Assembly (NCBI GenBank): GCA_029556615.1
Contig: JAKQDD010000223.1
Span: forward strand, 1 to 45,560
Reading direction: 5' to 3'
Source of the DNA: Verrucomicrobiota bacterium
GTDB taxonomy: Bacteria; Verrucomicrobiota; Verrucomicrobiia; Limisphaerales; J093
Length of the DNA stretch: 45,560 nt
The translations under genes were made by a program, and so were the position numbers. Shown here piece after piece: positions 26,543 through 35,153 of this stretch. Under the pieces are notes generated by a model. The model searched no databases. It had not been told where the DNA came from and worked only from the letters and a program-made list of their open reading frames with translations. Position 1 is the first letter of the stretch; every line of letters starts with the position of its first letter.

Positions 26543-27827
26543 AGGGGCGCGGCACCCAGCCCTTGCGGTACTCCCGCTCCCACAACTTCCGGGCGGCGCG
26601 ATCGCCGGCCAGGCGTCCGTTGCGCGGATCACACGTCACGGCGCCCGACGTTCGCCAGGCGATGTTGCCGAGATGACACAGCAGCGTGCTCCGGTGTCCT
26701 TCGTCGATGTCGGCCCGCGGCTGCCGACCCGACCGGATGGCGTCGAGGAAATCGCGCAGATGCGGCGCATCGCCGCCGGTTCCGGGCACCTTCTGGATCT
26801 CCTTGTCCGCGGCATCATAGATCCGGTAGCCGGTTCCGTCCGTGACCAGCGTGCCCTGATCGCCGTGAAACGAGGCGCCGAAGCCGGATCCTTCGAGGCC
26901 GTGCCGCTGGCAGCTCCGTCCTTCCCAGGTGATGGCGCGGTCTCCGAACTCGAAGGTCACCACTTGGGTGTCGGGTGTCTCCTGGTCGTCCGGGAAATGG
27001 TAGCGGCCGCCACCCGAGACCACGCGCTGGGGGAAGTCGACCCCCAGGCCCCACCGGCAAAGGTCGAGGGCGTGGATGCCATTGTTGCCCAGCTCGCCGG
27101 TTCCCCAGTGCCAGAACCAGTGCCAGTGGTAGTGCACGATGTTGTCCCGGAAAGGGCGCTCGGGGGCAGGCCCCTGCCACAGGGTCCAGTCCAGTCCGGC
27201 CGGTACCGGCACCGGGCGCCCCCGCCCTATGGACCCCCGGGTGTTTGTGTACCAGCCGCGCGAGAAGCGGACTGTCCCGACCGCGCCGGCGCGGACCCGC
27301 TCGATGGCCTCGATGATCTGGGGCATGGAACGGCGCTGCATCCCCACCTGCACGACGCGCCGGTGTTTTCGCGCGGCGGCGATCATCCATTCGCCCTCCT
27401 GCGGGTTATGGCAGGCGGGTTTCTCGACGTACACGTGCTTCCCCGCGCTGCAGGCGAGGATTGTGGCCGGCCCGTGCCAATGATCCGGGGTTGCCACCAC
27501 CAGGGCATCCACGGACCGGTCGTCGAGCACGCGGCGCACATCCCGCACGCCGCGCGGTTCGCGGCCGCCGCCCTTGACCACCGTCTGCACGCCTTTGGCG
27601 AGCGCCCGGTCGTCGACGTCGCAGACGACGCCGATCTCGACGCCGCCGAGCTTCAGAAAGCCGGCGGCGAGGTCGCTGCCGCGGCCATTGGCGCCCATCA
27701 CCGCCAACACGATCCGGTCGTTGGCGCCGAGGACGCGCGGACCCCAACCGGGGCCTGCGGCCCAGGCGATGCCTGCGGTGCCCAGCGCGGTTCGCTGGAG
27801 AAACTGACGACGCGAGAAGGGATTCAT
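26541..27827 (-). CDS. Tat-exported Gfo/Idh/MocA family oxidoreductase
   Basis: A 428-residue protein with a clear twin-arginine signal (FSRRQFLQRTALG). The NAD(P)-binding Rossmann domain (about 38-165) has VMGANGRGSDLA and the family motif YVEKPACHNPQEG. A C-terminal alpha/beta domain includes WFWHWGTGELGNNGIHALDL with the usual Gly-rich, His-containing active region. Exported members of this family dominate Verrucomicrobia and Planctomycetes genomes and act on sugars or sugar derivatives; the substrate here is unknown. The start overlaps the esterase stop codon by 4 nt (ATGA). The TAG stop codon lies in repeat copy B, so the C-terminal boundary coincides with the insertion. Confidence 0.9.
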   Translation of the reverse strand: MNPFSRRQFLQRTALGTAGIAWAAGPGWGPRVLGANDRIVLAVMGANGRGSDLAAGFLKLGGVEIGVVCDVDDRALAKGVQTVVKGGGREPRGVRDVRRVLDDRSVDALVVATPDHWHGPATILACSAGKHVYVEKPACHNPQEGEWMIAAARKHRRVVQVGMQRRSMPQIIEAIERVRAGAVGTVRFSRGWYTNTRGSIGRGRPVPVPAGLDWTLWQGPAPERPFRDNIVHYHWHWFWHWGTGELGNNGIHALDLCRWGLGVDFPQRVVSGGGRYHFPDDQETPDTQVVTFEFGDRAITWEGRSCQRHGLEGSGFGASFHGDQGTLVTDGTGYRIYDAADKEIQKVPGTGGDAPHLRDFLDAIRSGRQPRADIDEGHRSTLLCHLGNIAWRTSGAVTCDPRNGRLAGDRAARKLWEREYRKGWVPRP

Positions 27828-29251
27828 CGGGAGATCGTGCGCGGTTTCGGTTGGTAAGGTCCGTACGGCAGCGCGTCGGGCGTCACGCGGATCTCCGTGG
27901 TGACCTTGAACGGCGCGGGGGCGCCGACATCATACGTCAGCTCGACCCCATAAGCTTTCCACCCCTGGGCCGGAGGCTCGACCCGGCCGATGTACACCCC
28001 GCCTCCCTGATCGGCCAGCGCCTCGCTCGTCCACGCCGGTCCCAGGGTGTCGAGCCGGAAATCGCGCGCGGACGGGTTCGTGGCCTGCCACAAGCGGACC
28101 GCGACCGGCCGGTCGACCGTTTCGACCCGGAGTGTATTCGGGCCTTGAGCCCGCCAGGTGAACCTCGGGAGCGGGGTCTTGTGGAGCTGCATGTGGTACC
28201 AGGCCAGCAGGGTCTCCCAGGAATCGCTCTTTTTCATCGAGTGATCCGTGTTGGGAACGTACCGCAGGTACTTCGGCCCTTTCAGGTCCTTGAAATAGAA
28301 CTGGGACGAGTCGGGCAGGAAGAACTGATCGCCGCACGCATTCAGCATGAGCTTGGGCATCGTCAGCCGATCCCGGTACTGGTAGGGCTCGACGAGATCG
28401 AGCAGTGTGCCGAACTCGGGCGTTCCCATCCAGTCCATGATGCCGGCATCGACATAATCCTGCACGGCGGGCGCGAAGAAACCGTAGACGCGGTAGTGAT
28501 GCTCGAACGAGGGGACGAGGTTGAGGAGGTCGATGACGATGGGACAGATCGCGACCACCCGGCGGTCGACGATCGCGGTCGTCCATGTCGTCCAGCCCCG
28601 CTTCGATCCGCCCGCCACCACAAATGTCGTCACCGGCACGCCTCCGCCCTCCGCCCCCGCGCAGAAGGCTGTCATCGTGTCCATCGCCCGCACCGCCGCT
28701 TTGGTCATCGGCAGCCGGGCCGGCCATCGCTCATCGCCTGTCCGCAAGAAGCGGTCCCACGTGTAGGCGATCAGATCGTCTTCCACCCGTTCCCGGCCGT
28801 CATTCATGAACACCAGCGGTTGGTTGGGGACCATCCGCAGCTCGGCGACGACCGATTTCGTCGCCTTGGCCACGTGGAGGAGCTGCTCGGGCGGCTTGGG
28901 CAGGCGTGAGTCCTTGTTGTTGCCGCCGCCGATGAAGAGCAAGCCCGTCGCATGCTCGACGTGATCGGGCCGGGCCACCACCAGCCAGTGACGCCAGAGG
29001 GTCTGATTCACCTCGGCCGGCGTCAGCCACGATTGCGAGGTCAGATCAATGACCGTTACGGTGACGTCCGCCACGCGCTCGCTCGAAGCCACGCGCCAGC
29101 TGTAATTCGTGTCCGGCGCCGCCACATAGCGGTCCAGGGCGGTCTCGAGCTTCCGGCTCGTGCCCTGGGGCGAGGCGCAGCCCGACGCCAGCAACAGCAG
29201 CCCAATCCCTAGCGAGGCGCGCCTCAGATCCAACCAAGTCCGCGATCCCAT
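27824..29251 (-). CDS. PhoPQ-activated pathogenicity-related (PqaA-like) lipoprotein hydrolase
   Basis: A 475-residue protein of the PhoPQ-related alpha/beta-hydrolase family, with the family block NYSWRVASS..TVTVIDLTSQSWL, LLFIGGGNNKDSR, the nucleophile elbow VVAGGSKRGWTTW, LNACGDQFFLPDSS and the His region YVPNTDHSMKKS. It probably hydrolyses an ester or carbohydrate ester outside the cytoplasm. The signal peptide ends in a lipobox (LLLLASGC, Cys25). The start ATG 29251 and the first 14 codons (MGSRTWLDLRRASL) lie within module 1 of repeat copy C, so the repeat provides the signal peptide n-region. It overlaps the oxidoreductase gene by 4 nt. Confidence 0.85.
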   Translation of the reverse strand: MGSRTWLDLRRASLGIGLLLLASGCASPQGTSRKLETALDRYVAAPDTNYSWRVASSERVADVTVTVIDLTSQSWLTPAEVNQTLWRHWLVVARPDHVEHATGLLFIGGGNNKDSRLPKPPEQLLHVAKATKSVVAELRMVPNQPLVFMNDGRERVEDDLIAYTWDRFLRTGDERWPARLPMTKAAVRAMDTMTAFCAGAEGGGVPVTTFVVAGGSKRGWTTWTTAIVDRRVVAICPIVIDLLNLVPSFEHHYRVYGFFAPAVQDYVDAGIMDWMGTPEFGTLLDLVEPYQYRDRLTMPKLMLNACGDQFFLPDSSQFYFKDLKGPKYLRYVPNTDHSMKKSDSWETLLAWYHMQLHKTPLPRFTWRAQGPNTLRVETVDRPVAVRLWQATNPSARDFRLDTLGPAWTSEALADQGGGVYIGRVEPPAQGWKAYGVELTYDVGAPAPFKVTTEIRVTPDALPYGPYQPKPRTISR

Positions 29252-29362
29252 GAAGCCTTCCTGCCTTTTAGGACCCCCTCTCCCGCGCCTCGCTAATGTA
29301 GAGTCCTCGACGGAAGGAGGGGAGGCCTGGGACCGGACCGGACCAAACTTGACCTGTTGACC
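29210..29362 (+). repeat. Bipartite foldback repeat, copy C (right end lost)
   Basis: Module 1 is 29210-29295 with intact TAGCGAGGCG/CGCCTCGCTA termini. Module 2 begins at 29300 with AGAGTCCTCGA and keeps the inner CCAAACTTGACCTGTTGACC, but similarity stops at about 29362 and the closing terminus is missing. Module 1 carries the start codon and first 14 codons of the minus-strand lipoprotein. Confidence 0.85.
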
Positions 29363-29459
29363 GCAACGTTTCTCAGGAACATAGGGGGCCACACGCATCC
29401 CCTCTAAAAACGGCAGAAACCCGATCGTGTCAATGCGCGAGACAAGATGCCAGGGTGCG

Positions 29460-30965
29460 TCAGGGATTATCCAGCGCCGGCAGCGGGAATGCCGCGGAGG
29501 GGGTGTGCTGAGCACGGAGAATGCGTTCGAGTGGGTCGAGGACCTCCGGGTGGCGCGCGGCCACGTTGCGGGTCTCCGCCGGGTCGCTGTCGAGGTCGTA
29601 CAACTCGGTGACAATCCGCGGTGGTGCCGCGGCGCCCCGGGTCCTGGCCGGCGCGGCCGGGGCCAGCTGCTGGCGCACGGCCTTCCAGTTGCCCTGGCGC
29701 ACGGACTGCTGGCCGCCGTAACCGGCAAACTCGCGGTAGAGCCAGGGTCGGGGTGGCTGCGGTTCGCCTCGCAGTGTGGGGACGAAGCTCAGGCCGTCCA
29801 AGCCTTTCGGAATGTCCGCCGCATGCCCTGCCAGGTCCAACAGCGTTGGCAGCCAGTCCTCGAAGCCGGTGATCCGATCGGACTCGGTCCCGCGGGGGAT
29901 GCGGCCGGGCCAGCGCACAATGCAGGGCACGCGAACGCCGCCCTCGTAGAGCGATCCTTTCCGCCCCCGAAACGCGCCTGCCGACTGAAAGAACTCGCAG
30001 TCCGTCCCCCCCAGCCGATTGTAGAGGGGTCCGTTGTCGGAGGTGAACACGAACACGGTGCGTTCATCCAGTCCGAGGCTTGCCACCAGGGTCATCAGCG
30101 ACCCGATCTCGCGGTCCATGCGCGTTACCATGGCCGCGTAAGCTGCCCGCGGGGTCCGATGGGGCAGATACGCGCGATCCCCGACATACGGCTCTTCGGG
30201 GAACTGCCCGGCGTATTCGGCCAGGGAATCCTCGGGCACCTGCAACGCCAGGTGCGGCACCGTGGTGGGGAAGAAAAGGAAGAAGGGCCGATCCCGGTGC
30301 TCCCGGATGAAGCGGCGCGCCTGTTCGGCGATCCGGTCCGGTGCGTACTCACGGCCCGAGTAGGACCGATAGCTCTCCGGCTTCGTGGGATCGGCGTCTG
30401 CGGGGAGCTTGGCGTGGGCGGCAGACTCCGGGTTGTCGAGCGGCACTCGGCGATCATTGTCCCACAAATAGGTGGGATAGTAGTTGTGGGCGTGCCGCTG
30501 GCAATTGTAGCCGAAGAACCGGTCGAATCCCTGGCGGAGCGGATCGCCGGTCGATCCGGGTCCGCCCAGGCCCCATTTGCCGAAGGCGCCGGTGACGTAC
30601 CCCCGCAATTGGAGCAGCCGGGCCACGGTTGCCGTGCCCTCCGGCAGGGGCCATTGGCCTTCCGGCCTGGCTTCGCGGTTGTCACGCACCGGCGCGTGCC
30701 CGGGATGGAGTCCCGTCATCAACACACAACGCGAGGGGGCACAAACCGCGTTGCCCGCATAATGCCGGGTCAGGCGCATGCCCTCGGCGGCGAGTCGATC
30801 CAGGTGCGGCGTTCGGATATGCTGCTGGCCGTTGCATCCCAGATCGCCGTAGCCGAGGTCATCCGCCACCACGAACACGATGTTGGGCGGAGGGGTGAGC
30901 TCGGCGGCTTTGCCTGGCAAGAGCGTAGCGCCGGCCAACAGAATCCATAGTGCCCGGGTTTTCAT
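29460..30965 (-). CDS. Secreted type I sulfatase
   Basis: A 501-residue sulfatase with a signal peptide (about 1-20, ending PGKAA). The metal and catalytic start NIVFVVADDLGYGDLG carries the paired Asp ligands. The formylglycine motif is CAPSRCVLMTG with Cys75, the Cys type matured by FGE or an anaerobic system. FVFTSDNGP provides the later Asp/Asn metal ligands, followed by FRGRKGSLYEGGVRVP. It removes sulfate from carboxylated or sulfated polysaccharides in the envelope. The length is normal. It follows the zinc-ribbon gene on the same strand after 23 nt, with no strong Shine-Dalgarno. Confidence 0.93.
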   Translation of the reverse strand: MKTRALWILLAGATLLPGKAAELTPPPNIVFVVADDLGYGDLGCNGQQHIRTPHLDRLAAEGMRLTRHYAGNAVCAPSRCVLMTGLHPGHAPVRDNREARPEGQWPLPEGTATVARLLQLRGYVTGAFGKWGLGGPGSTGDPLRQGFDRFFGYNCQRHAHNYYPTYLWDNDRRVPLDNPESAAHAKLPADADPTKPESYRSYSGREYAPDRIAEQARRFIREHRDRPFFLFFPTTVPHLALQVPEDSLAEYAGQFPEEPYVGDRAYLPHRTPRAAYAAMVTRMDREIGSLMTLVASLGLDERTVFVFTSDNGPLYNRLGGTDCEFFQSAGAFRGRKGSLYEGGVRVPCIVRWPGRIPRGTESDRITGFEDWLPTLLDLAGHAADIPKGLDGLSFVPTLRGEPQPPRPWLYREFAGYGGQQSVRQGNWKAVRQQLAPAAPARTRGAAAPPRIVTELYDLDSDPAETRNVAARHPEVLDPLERILRAQHTPSAAFPLPALDNP

Positions 30966-30988
30966 AAGAGAGTGGCCCTGTGGGACCG

Positions 30989-31282
30989 TCAATCGCCGAG
31001 CAGCCGCTTCAGGTTCGCCCGGGCCTCGGCGGCGCGATCCCGGTCCCCGGAAGGCGTGTACGCGCGCCGGGCGAAATCGAACCATTCGCAGTAGTTGGCC
31101 CGGTCTTTGTCGGCCACCGGCTCGGCGCGCGTCTCCCGGCACTGCTGCGCCCCCTTGGGATCATAATGCCGGCAATTGAGACAGACCCTGAGGTCGGCGC
31201 GGCATTGGTCGCAGGTGTCGTTTCGTCCCGGCGGCCGGTCAAAGGTCCACTCCCGTCCGCAGCGGTGGCAGTGTCGTGTCAT
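30989..31282 (-). CDS. Small three-pair Cys zinc-ribbon protein
   Basis: A 97-residue cytoplasmic protein with three CxxC pairs: CHRCGREWTF, CDQCRADLRV and CLNCRHY, with further Cys in QQCRETR and NYCEWF. It ends in a charged helix. It looks like a zinc-ribbon or rubredoxin-like conserved protein, and no reaction is known to me. It sits 23 nt upstream of the sulfatase on the same strand, so the two may be co-transcribed, although a functional link is not evident. Confidence 0.7.
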   Translation of the reverse strand: MTRHCHRCGREWTFDRPPGRNDTCDQCRADLRVCLNCRHYDPKGAQQCRETRAEPVADKDRANYCEWFDFARRAYTPSGDRDRAAEARANLKRLLGD

Positions 31283-31488
31283 GGCCGGAGGCTAGCCCTT
31301 CGGGAGCCCTACGGCAATAACGCGCCGCGCGGGTCGCGCGTTCCGCACTGGCGTTTCGGATGAACTGTTTTGCGGTTGACATCGAGTCCTCTGCGACGCC
31401 TTATTGTCGAGAGCGATCGTGCCGGCATCTGCCTCCGAGCCATCCGTCGGTGGCGGGCTGAAGTCGGCGGACGGGAAGGGGTCATATC

Positions 31489-32466
31489 ATGAGCAGCATC
31501 CGAATGATCTGCGGAGGGGCCTATGCCATCACGCTGGCTGCGGCCTTGGTCGTGGGCAGCCAAAGCGCCCGAGGCGCCACGGTGGCCTATTGGCGGTTCG
31601 AGGAAGGTCCGCTTGACGGGCCCGTTAGCCATGGCGGAGTCGCCGACGGCGTCCACTATCCGGGCGCGCTGGATTCCAGCGGGAACGGCAATCACCTCTC
31701 CGTTTGGGCCGAAGGTTGGGCGGGCTTCGCCTACCGCAGCGATCTGGCCTCGCCCGTCATTCCGCAGACCGGCGCTGCCAACGCCTTCAGTGTCCAGAAC
31801 TCGGGCAGTTACCCCGCCATGTTCACGGATTCGGCCGCGATGCGCACCATGACGCCTTCCGCGTTCACGATCGAAGTCGGGTTCAAGCCGGAGACCGGCG
31901 GGTACCGGACGCTCGTGGGCCGCGACAGCCGCGGTACGGCCACCATCAACGGCGATCTGGCAGCGCTCTACCTCCAGATCGTTCCCGGGGACGCCGTCGC
32001 CATCAAGTACTGTGACGTCACGGGGGTCTGGCACGAGGCCATCTCCGCCGGCGGCGCGGTCACCGGGTTTCCGTATCCCGACACGGCCGCCGGTCATTGG
32101 TACAACATGGCCGCGGTCAGCGACGGCAGCCTTCTCTCCTTGTACCTCATGGATGTGGGCGCGGGGACCGGGTACCAACTGGTGGCGTCGACGGACATGA
32201 CGGGCTCGAGCACCGACACGGCGCTCACCGCCGGCCTGGGCAGCGGCGGCGACTGGGCAGCGGGCAACTGGTCCGTGGGCCGCGGCCTCTATGCCGGGGG
32301 CCACGGCGACCGTGCCTATGGCCTGATCGACGAGGTCCGCATTTCGGATACTGCGCTCACACCGGGGCAGTTTCTGTATTCCGTGGTCCCGGAGCCGAGC
32401 GTCTATGCGTTGGGCGCCTTGGGCGGCCTGGCCCTGATGTTGCGCCGGCGCCAGCGAGCGCGCTAA
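31489..32466 (+). CDS. Secreted LamG-like protein with PEP-CTERM sorting signal
   Basis: A 325-residue protein. A signal peptide (about 1-28, ending ARGA) is followed by a concanavalin-like LamG domain that starts VAYWRFEEGPLDG and has FTIEVGFKPETGGYRTLVGRD and the final IDEVRISDTALTPGQFL. The C-terminus is a complete PEP-CTERM signal: VPEPSVYALGALGGLALMLRRRQRAR. Such proteins are cleaved and exported by an EpsH/exosortase system and often contribute to extracellular polymers. The GGAAGGGG before the ATG can serve as ribosome-binding site. A TTGACA at 31376-31381 may belong to a promoter, but no good -10 was found. Confidence 0.9.
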   Translation: MSSIRMICGGAYAITLAAALVVGSQSARGATVAYWRFEEGPLDGPVSHGGVADGVHYPGALDSSGNGNHLSVWAEGWAGFAYRSDLASPVIPQTGAANAFSVQNSGSYPAMFTDSAAMRTMTPSAFTIEVGFKPETGGYRTLVGRDSRGTATINGDLAALYLQIVPGDAVAIKYCDVTGVWHEAISAGGAVTGFPYPDTAAGHWYNMAAVSDGSLLSLYLMDVGAGTGYQLVASTDMTGSSTDTALTAGLGSGGDWAAGNWSVGRGLYAGGHGDRAYGLIDEVRISDTALTPGQFLYSVVPEPSVYALGALGGLALMLRRRQRAR

Positions 32467-32490
32467 CCCCGCTCTCCTTTGATTCCCGCA

Positions 32491-33429
32491 ATGCCCGCAG
32501 CAAGCCATCCTGCGGGATGTGAATTGTTGTCCGGGGTCGTCTTCAACATCCAGAGGTACTGTCTGAACGACGGGCCGGGCATTCGGACCACCGTCTTCCT
32601 CAAGGGCTGTCCCCTCCGCTGTGCCTGGTGCCACAACCCCGAAGGACTCCTGGCCCGACGCGAAATCGTCGTGGTCGAGAACCGGTGCATTGCCTGCGGC
32701 GCCTGCCGCGACGCCTGTCCGCGCGCTGGCGCGCTCGAGGGCCGCGGTCCGCTGCCGGCGCGGGTCCCTGACTGCACGCTGTGCGGCGCCTGCGCCGACG
32801 CGTGCCCGACCGAGGCGCGTCACGTCATGGGCCGGACTCTCACCGTGGACGACGTCTTGAATGAAGTGCGCCAGGATCGGCTGTTCTACGAGGAATCGGG
32901 GGGCGGCGTGACGATCTCGGGCGGGGAACCTCTGATGCAGCCCCGGTTCCTGGTGGGCGTGCTCGAGGCCTGTCGCCGGGCGTTCCTCGGCACCGTCCTG
33001 GACACGACGGGATATGGCGAACGCGACCATCTGCTGGCCGCGGCGCGTCTGGCGGATCTGGTCTTGTACGATCTGAAGGCCTTCGACACCGCCGCGCATC
33101 AGCAGTTCACCGGAGTCTCGAATCGGCTCGTCCTCGAGAATCTCGAAGCCCTCGACCGGGAGCATCAGAACCTCTGGATCCGGCTCCCGGTGGTGCCCGG
33201 ATTCAACGACGACCTGGGGGATCTGGACCGGATCGCCTCCTTCGTGGCCCGGTTGCGCCACGTGAGACGGGTCAGCCTGCTGCCGTTTCATCGCAGCGGC
33301 GTGCACAAGTACCAGCGCCTCGGCCTGGCGCACGCGCTTGAGAGTGCCGAAGCACCCAGCGCGGAGCTCCTCGGCGCGGTCGAGCGGTTGTTCAACGACA
33401 AGGGTCTGCCGACGAAGATCGGCGGCTGA
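32491..33429 (+). CDS. Glycyl-radical enzyme activating protein (radical SAM)
   Basis: A 312-residue radical SAM protein of the PFL-activase type. The SAM cluster motif GCPLRCAWCHNPEG (CxxxCxxC) follows the typical NDGPGIRTTVFLKG. Two inserted [4Fe-4S] ferredoxin motifs (CIACGACRDACPRA and CTLCGACADACPTE) place it with activases of non-PFL glycyl-radical enzymes. Later come TISGGEPLMQP and VLDTTGYG. It would generate the Gly radical on a partner, but no glycyl-radical enzyme is in this window. ATG 32491 was chosen 24 nt after the PEP-CTERM stop codon; a TTG 12 nt earlier is in frame. It indicates at least facultative anaerobiosis. Confidence 0.9.
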   Translation: MPAASHPAGCELLSGVVFNIQRYCLNDGPGIRTTVFLKGCPLRCAWCHNPEGLLARREIVVVENRCIACGACRDACPRAGALEGRGPLPARVPDCTLCGACADACPTEARHVMGRTLTVDDVLNEVRQDRLFYEESGGGVTISGGEPLMQPRFLVGVLEACRRAFLGTVLDTTGYGERDHLLAAARLADLVLYDLKAFDTAAHQQFTGVSNRLVLENLEALDREHQNLWIRLPVVPGFNDDLGDLDRIASFVARLRHVRRVSLLPFHRSGVHKYQRLGLAHALESAEAPSAELLGAVERLFNDKGLPTKIGG

Positions 33430-33518
33430 CCGGGGCGCGCCCGCCGGCATTGTCTCCGCCAGGGCCATTGCGGTAGGCTCTCCCCGTGCCCTACGAAGCA
33501 ACCGCCTGGAACAAGCAC

Positions 33519-35153
33519 ATGAAACGGCATTCTGACGGAAGATCTCAGTTCAGAGGAACCCGCGGCGGCAACCCCCCGGGGGCCCGGGCACTGCCTGCGC
33601 GCGTTGGGGTCTGGGTGTGGGGTGCGCTGGTGTGCGGGGCGCTGGCCGGCGCAGCGACGCCCGAGACCCTCGATGTCGGCAACCGGCGCCAGGTGTTCAT
33701 CGATGGTCGTTTCATGGCGGAGGCGCGGAATGTGACGCTCGAGGTTCATCCGCCCAGGAAGACGGGGGACCGGACCCTCCAGCCCGAACACGCCTGGGAG
33801 CGGGGCGGCATCGGTCCGTACAGCAACGTCCTTCACGACGGCGCGACCTACCACATGTGGTACCACGCCATGGACACTGCCGGATGGGACGAGGGCCGGA
33901 CGAACGGTTCCATCTGCTACGCCACCTCGAGCGACGGCGTCGTGTGGCACAAGCCCGCGCTGGGCCTGATCTCCTATGCGGGCACGCGGGCCAACAACAT
34001 CGTCATTGGCCACGGCGCGATGGGCGTGACCCTCGGTCAGGACGGGGGCATGGTGTTCCTCGACCCGAACGCCCCGCCCGAGAGCCGCTTCCGGATGCTC
34101 TGTCGATTCGGCGCCATCGGCGCCCCCGGCCTGCACCTCCTCTCCTCCTCGAACGGCATCCACTGGCAGCTCACCCACAAAAGCATCTGCACCTACCGGA
34201 CCAACGAGCCCCATCACCATCTGGACTCGCAGAACATCATGTTCTGGGACGATCGCATCGCGAAGTACGTCTTGTACTGCCGCCGCAATCTGTTCGACGG
34301 GGGCGTCCAGGGAAGATCGGTCGCGCGCGCCGAATCAGCCGAGCTCGGCGGCTTTCCCGTGGTGCAGGAGATGCCGGTGATGATCGGCCCCGAGCCTGGG
34401 GATCGCTGGCTGGATTACTACACCAGTGCCGCGATCAAGTACCCGTGGGCCCAGGACGCTTACTACATGTTTCCACAGGCCTACTTTCACTACCTGGGCG
34501 GCGCCATCCCGGAGTTCCCACAGCAAAGCCCGATTAATGCCGGCCCCTTGGATACCCAGTTCGCCGCCAGCCGCGATGGCAGCGCCTGGCAGCGCTACGA
34601 ACGCCGGCCTTTTGTCCGCCTGGGGATGAAGGGCGAATTCGATTGGGGGTCGGCCCGGATGATTCACGGTCTGGTTCCCGACACGTCCGGCCGGGGAATG
34701 TACCTGTACTACCGCGCGAGCGATTGGCTCCACGGGTGGGACCGGAACGAGAGCAACAAGCGCCTGCTGCGGGATGCGGGCCTGGGAGCGGAGAGGAACA
34801 TCGCCGTGATCAGCCGCCTCGTCCTGCGACGAGACGGGTTCATCTCGGTGAGAGCCCCGTGGACCGGCGGTGAGCTGGTGACCGAGCCGCTGCGATTCCA
34901 GGGGCGCAGGCTGGTCTTGAACGCCGACACCTCGGCCGGCGGCACGCTCCGCGTCGGGCTGATGGGGGCGGACGGCGGGCCGATCCCGGGTTTCTCGTTG
35001 GGCGAGTGCGACCTGATTCACACCTGCAACGAGGTGAACCGCGAGGTCCGCTGGAAGGGGAACCCGGACCTGGGCGCCTTGGCGCAACAGCCCATCCGGC
35101 TGCGGTTCGCGTTGAGCAACGCGGATCTCTACGCGTTTCAGTTCCGGGACTAG
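33519..35153 (+). CDS. Secreted five-bladed beta-propeller glycosidase-like protein (GH32/GH43 superfamily)
   Basis: A 544-residue protein with an export segment (about 30-46, GVWVWGALVCGALAGA). The body looks like the five-bladed propeller of the GH32/43/68 and related families: GNRRQVFIDGRFM, GIGPYSNVLHDGATYHMWYH, SICYATSSDGVVWHKPALG, HLDSQNIMFWDDR, FAASRDGSAWQRYERRPFV. These repeated 'SxDGxxW' turns are the propeller blades. It is followed by a beta-sandwich tail (about 450-540). Verrucomicrobia and Planctomycetes carry many such proteins without assigned substrate. ATG 33519 was chosen; a GTG at 33486 is possible. Its stop codon abuts the stop codon of the convergent cytochrome gene with no base between. 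Confidence 0.75.
   Translation: MKRHSDGRSQFRGTRGGNPPGARALPARVGVWVWGALVCGALAGAATPETLDVGNRRQVFIDGRFMAEARNVTLEVHPPRKTGDRTLQPEHAWERGGIGPYSNVLHDGATYHMWYHAMDTAGWDEGRTNGSICYATSSDGVVWHKPALGLISYAGTRANNIVIGHGAMGVTLGQDGGMVFLDPNAPPESRFRMLCRFGAIGAPGLHLLSSSNGIHWQLTHKSICTYRTNEPHHHLDSQNIMFWDDRIAKYVLYCRRNLFDGGVQGRSVARAESAELGGFPVVQEMPVMIGPEPGDRWLDYYTSAAIKYPWAQDAYYMFPQAYFHYLGGAIPEFPQQSPINAGPLDTQFAASRDGSAWQRYERRPFVRLGMKGEFDWGSARMIHGLVPDTSGRGMYLYYRASDWLHGWDRNESNKRLLRDAGLGAERNIAVISRLVLRRDGFISVRAPWTGGELVTEPLRFQGRRLVLNADTSAGGTLRVGLMGADGGPIPGFSLGECDLIHTCNEVNREVRWKGNPDLGALAQQPIRLRFALSNADLYAFQFRD

Noticed and set aside
31376..31407. Promoter for the PEP-CTERM gene
   Set aside because: TTGACA is perfect, but no -10 at acceptable spacing is better than CCTTAT or TATTGT. 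It is mentioned only in the gene entry.
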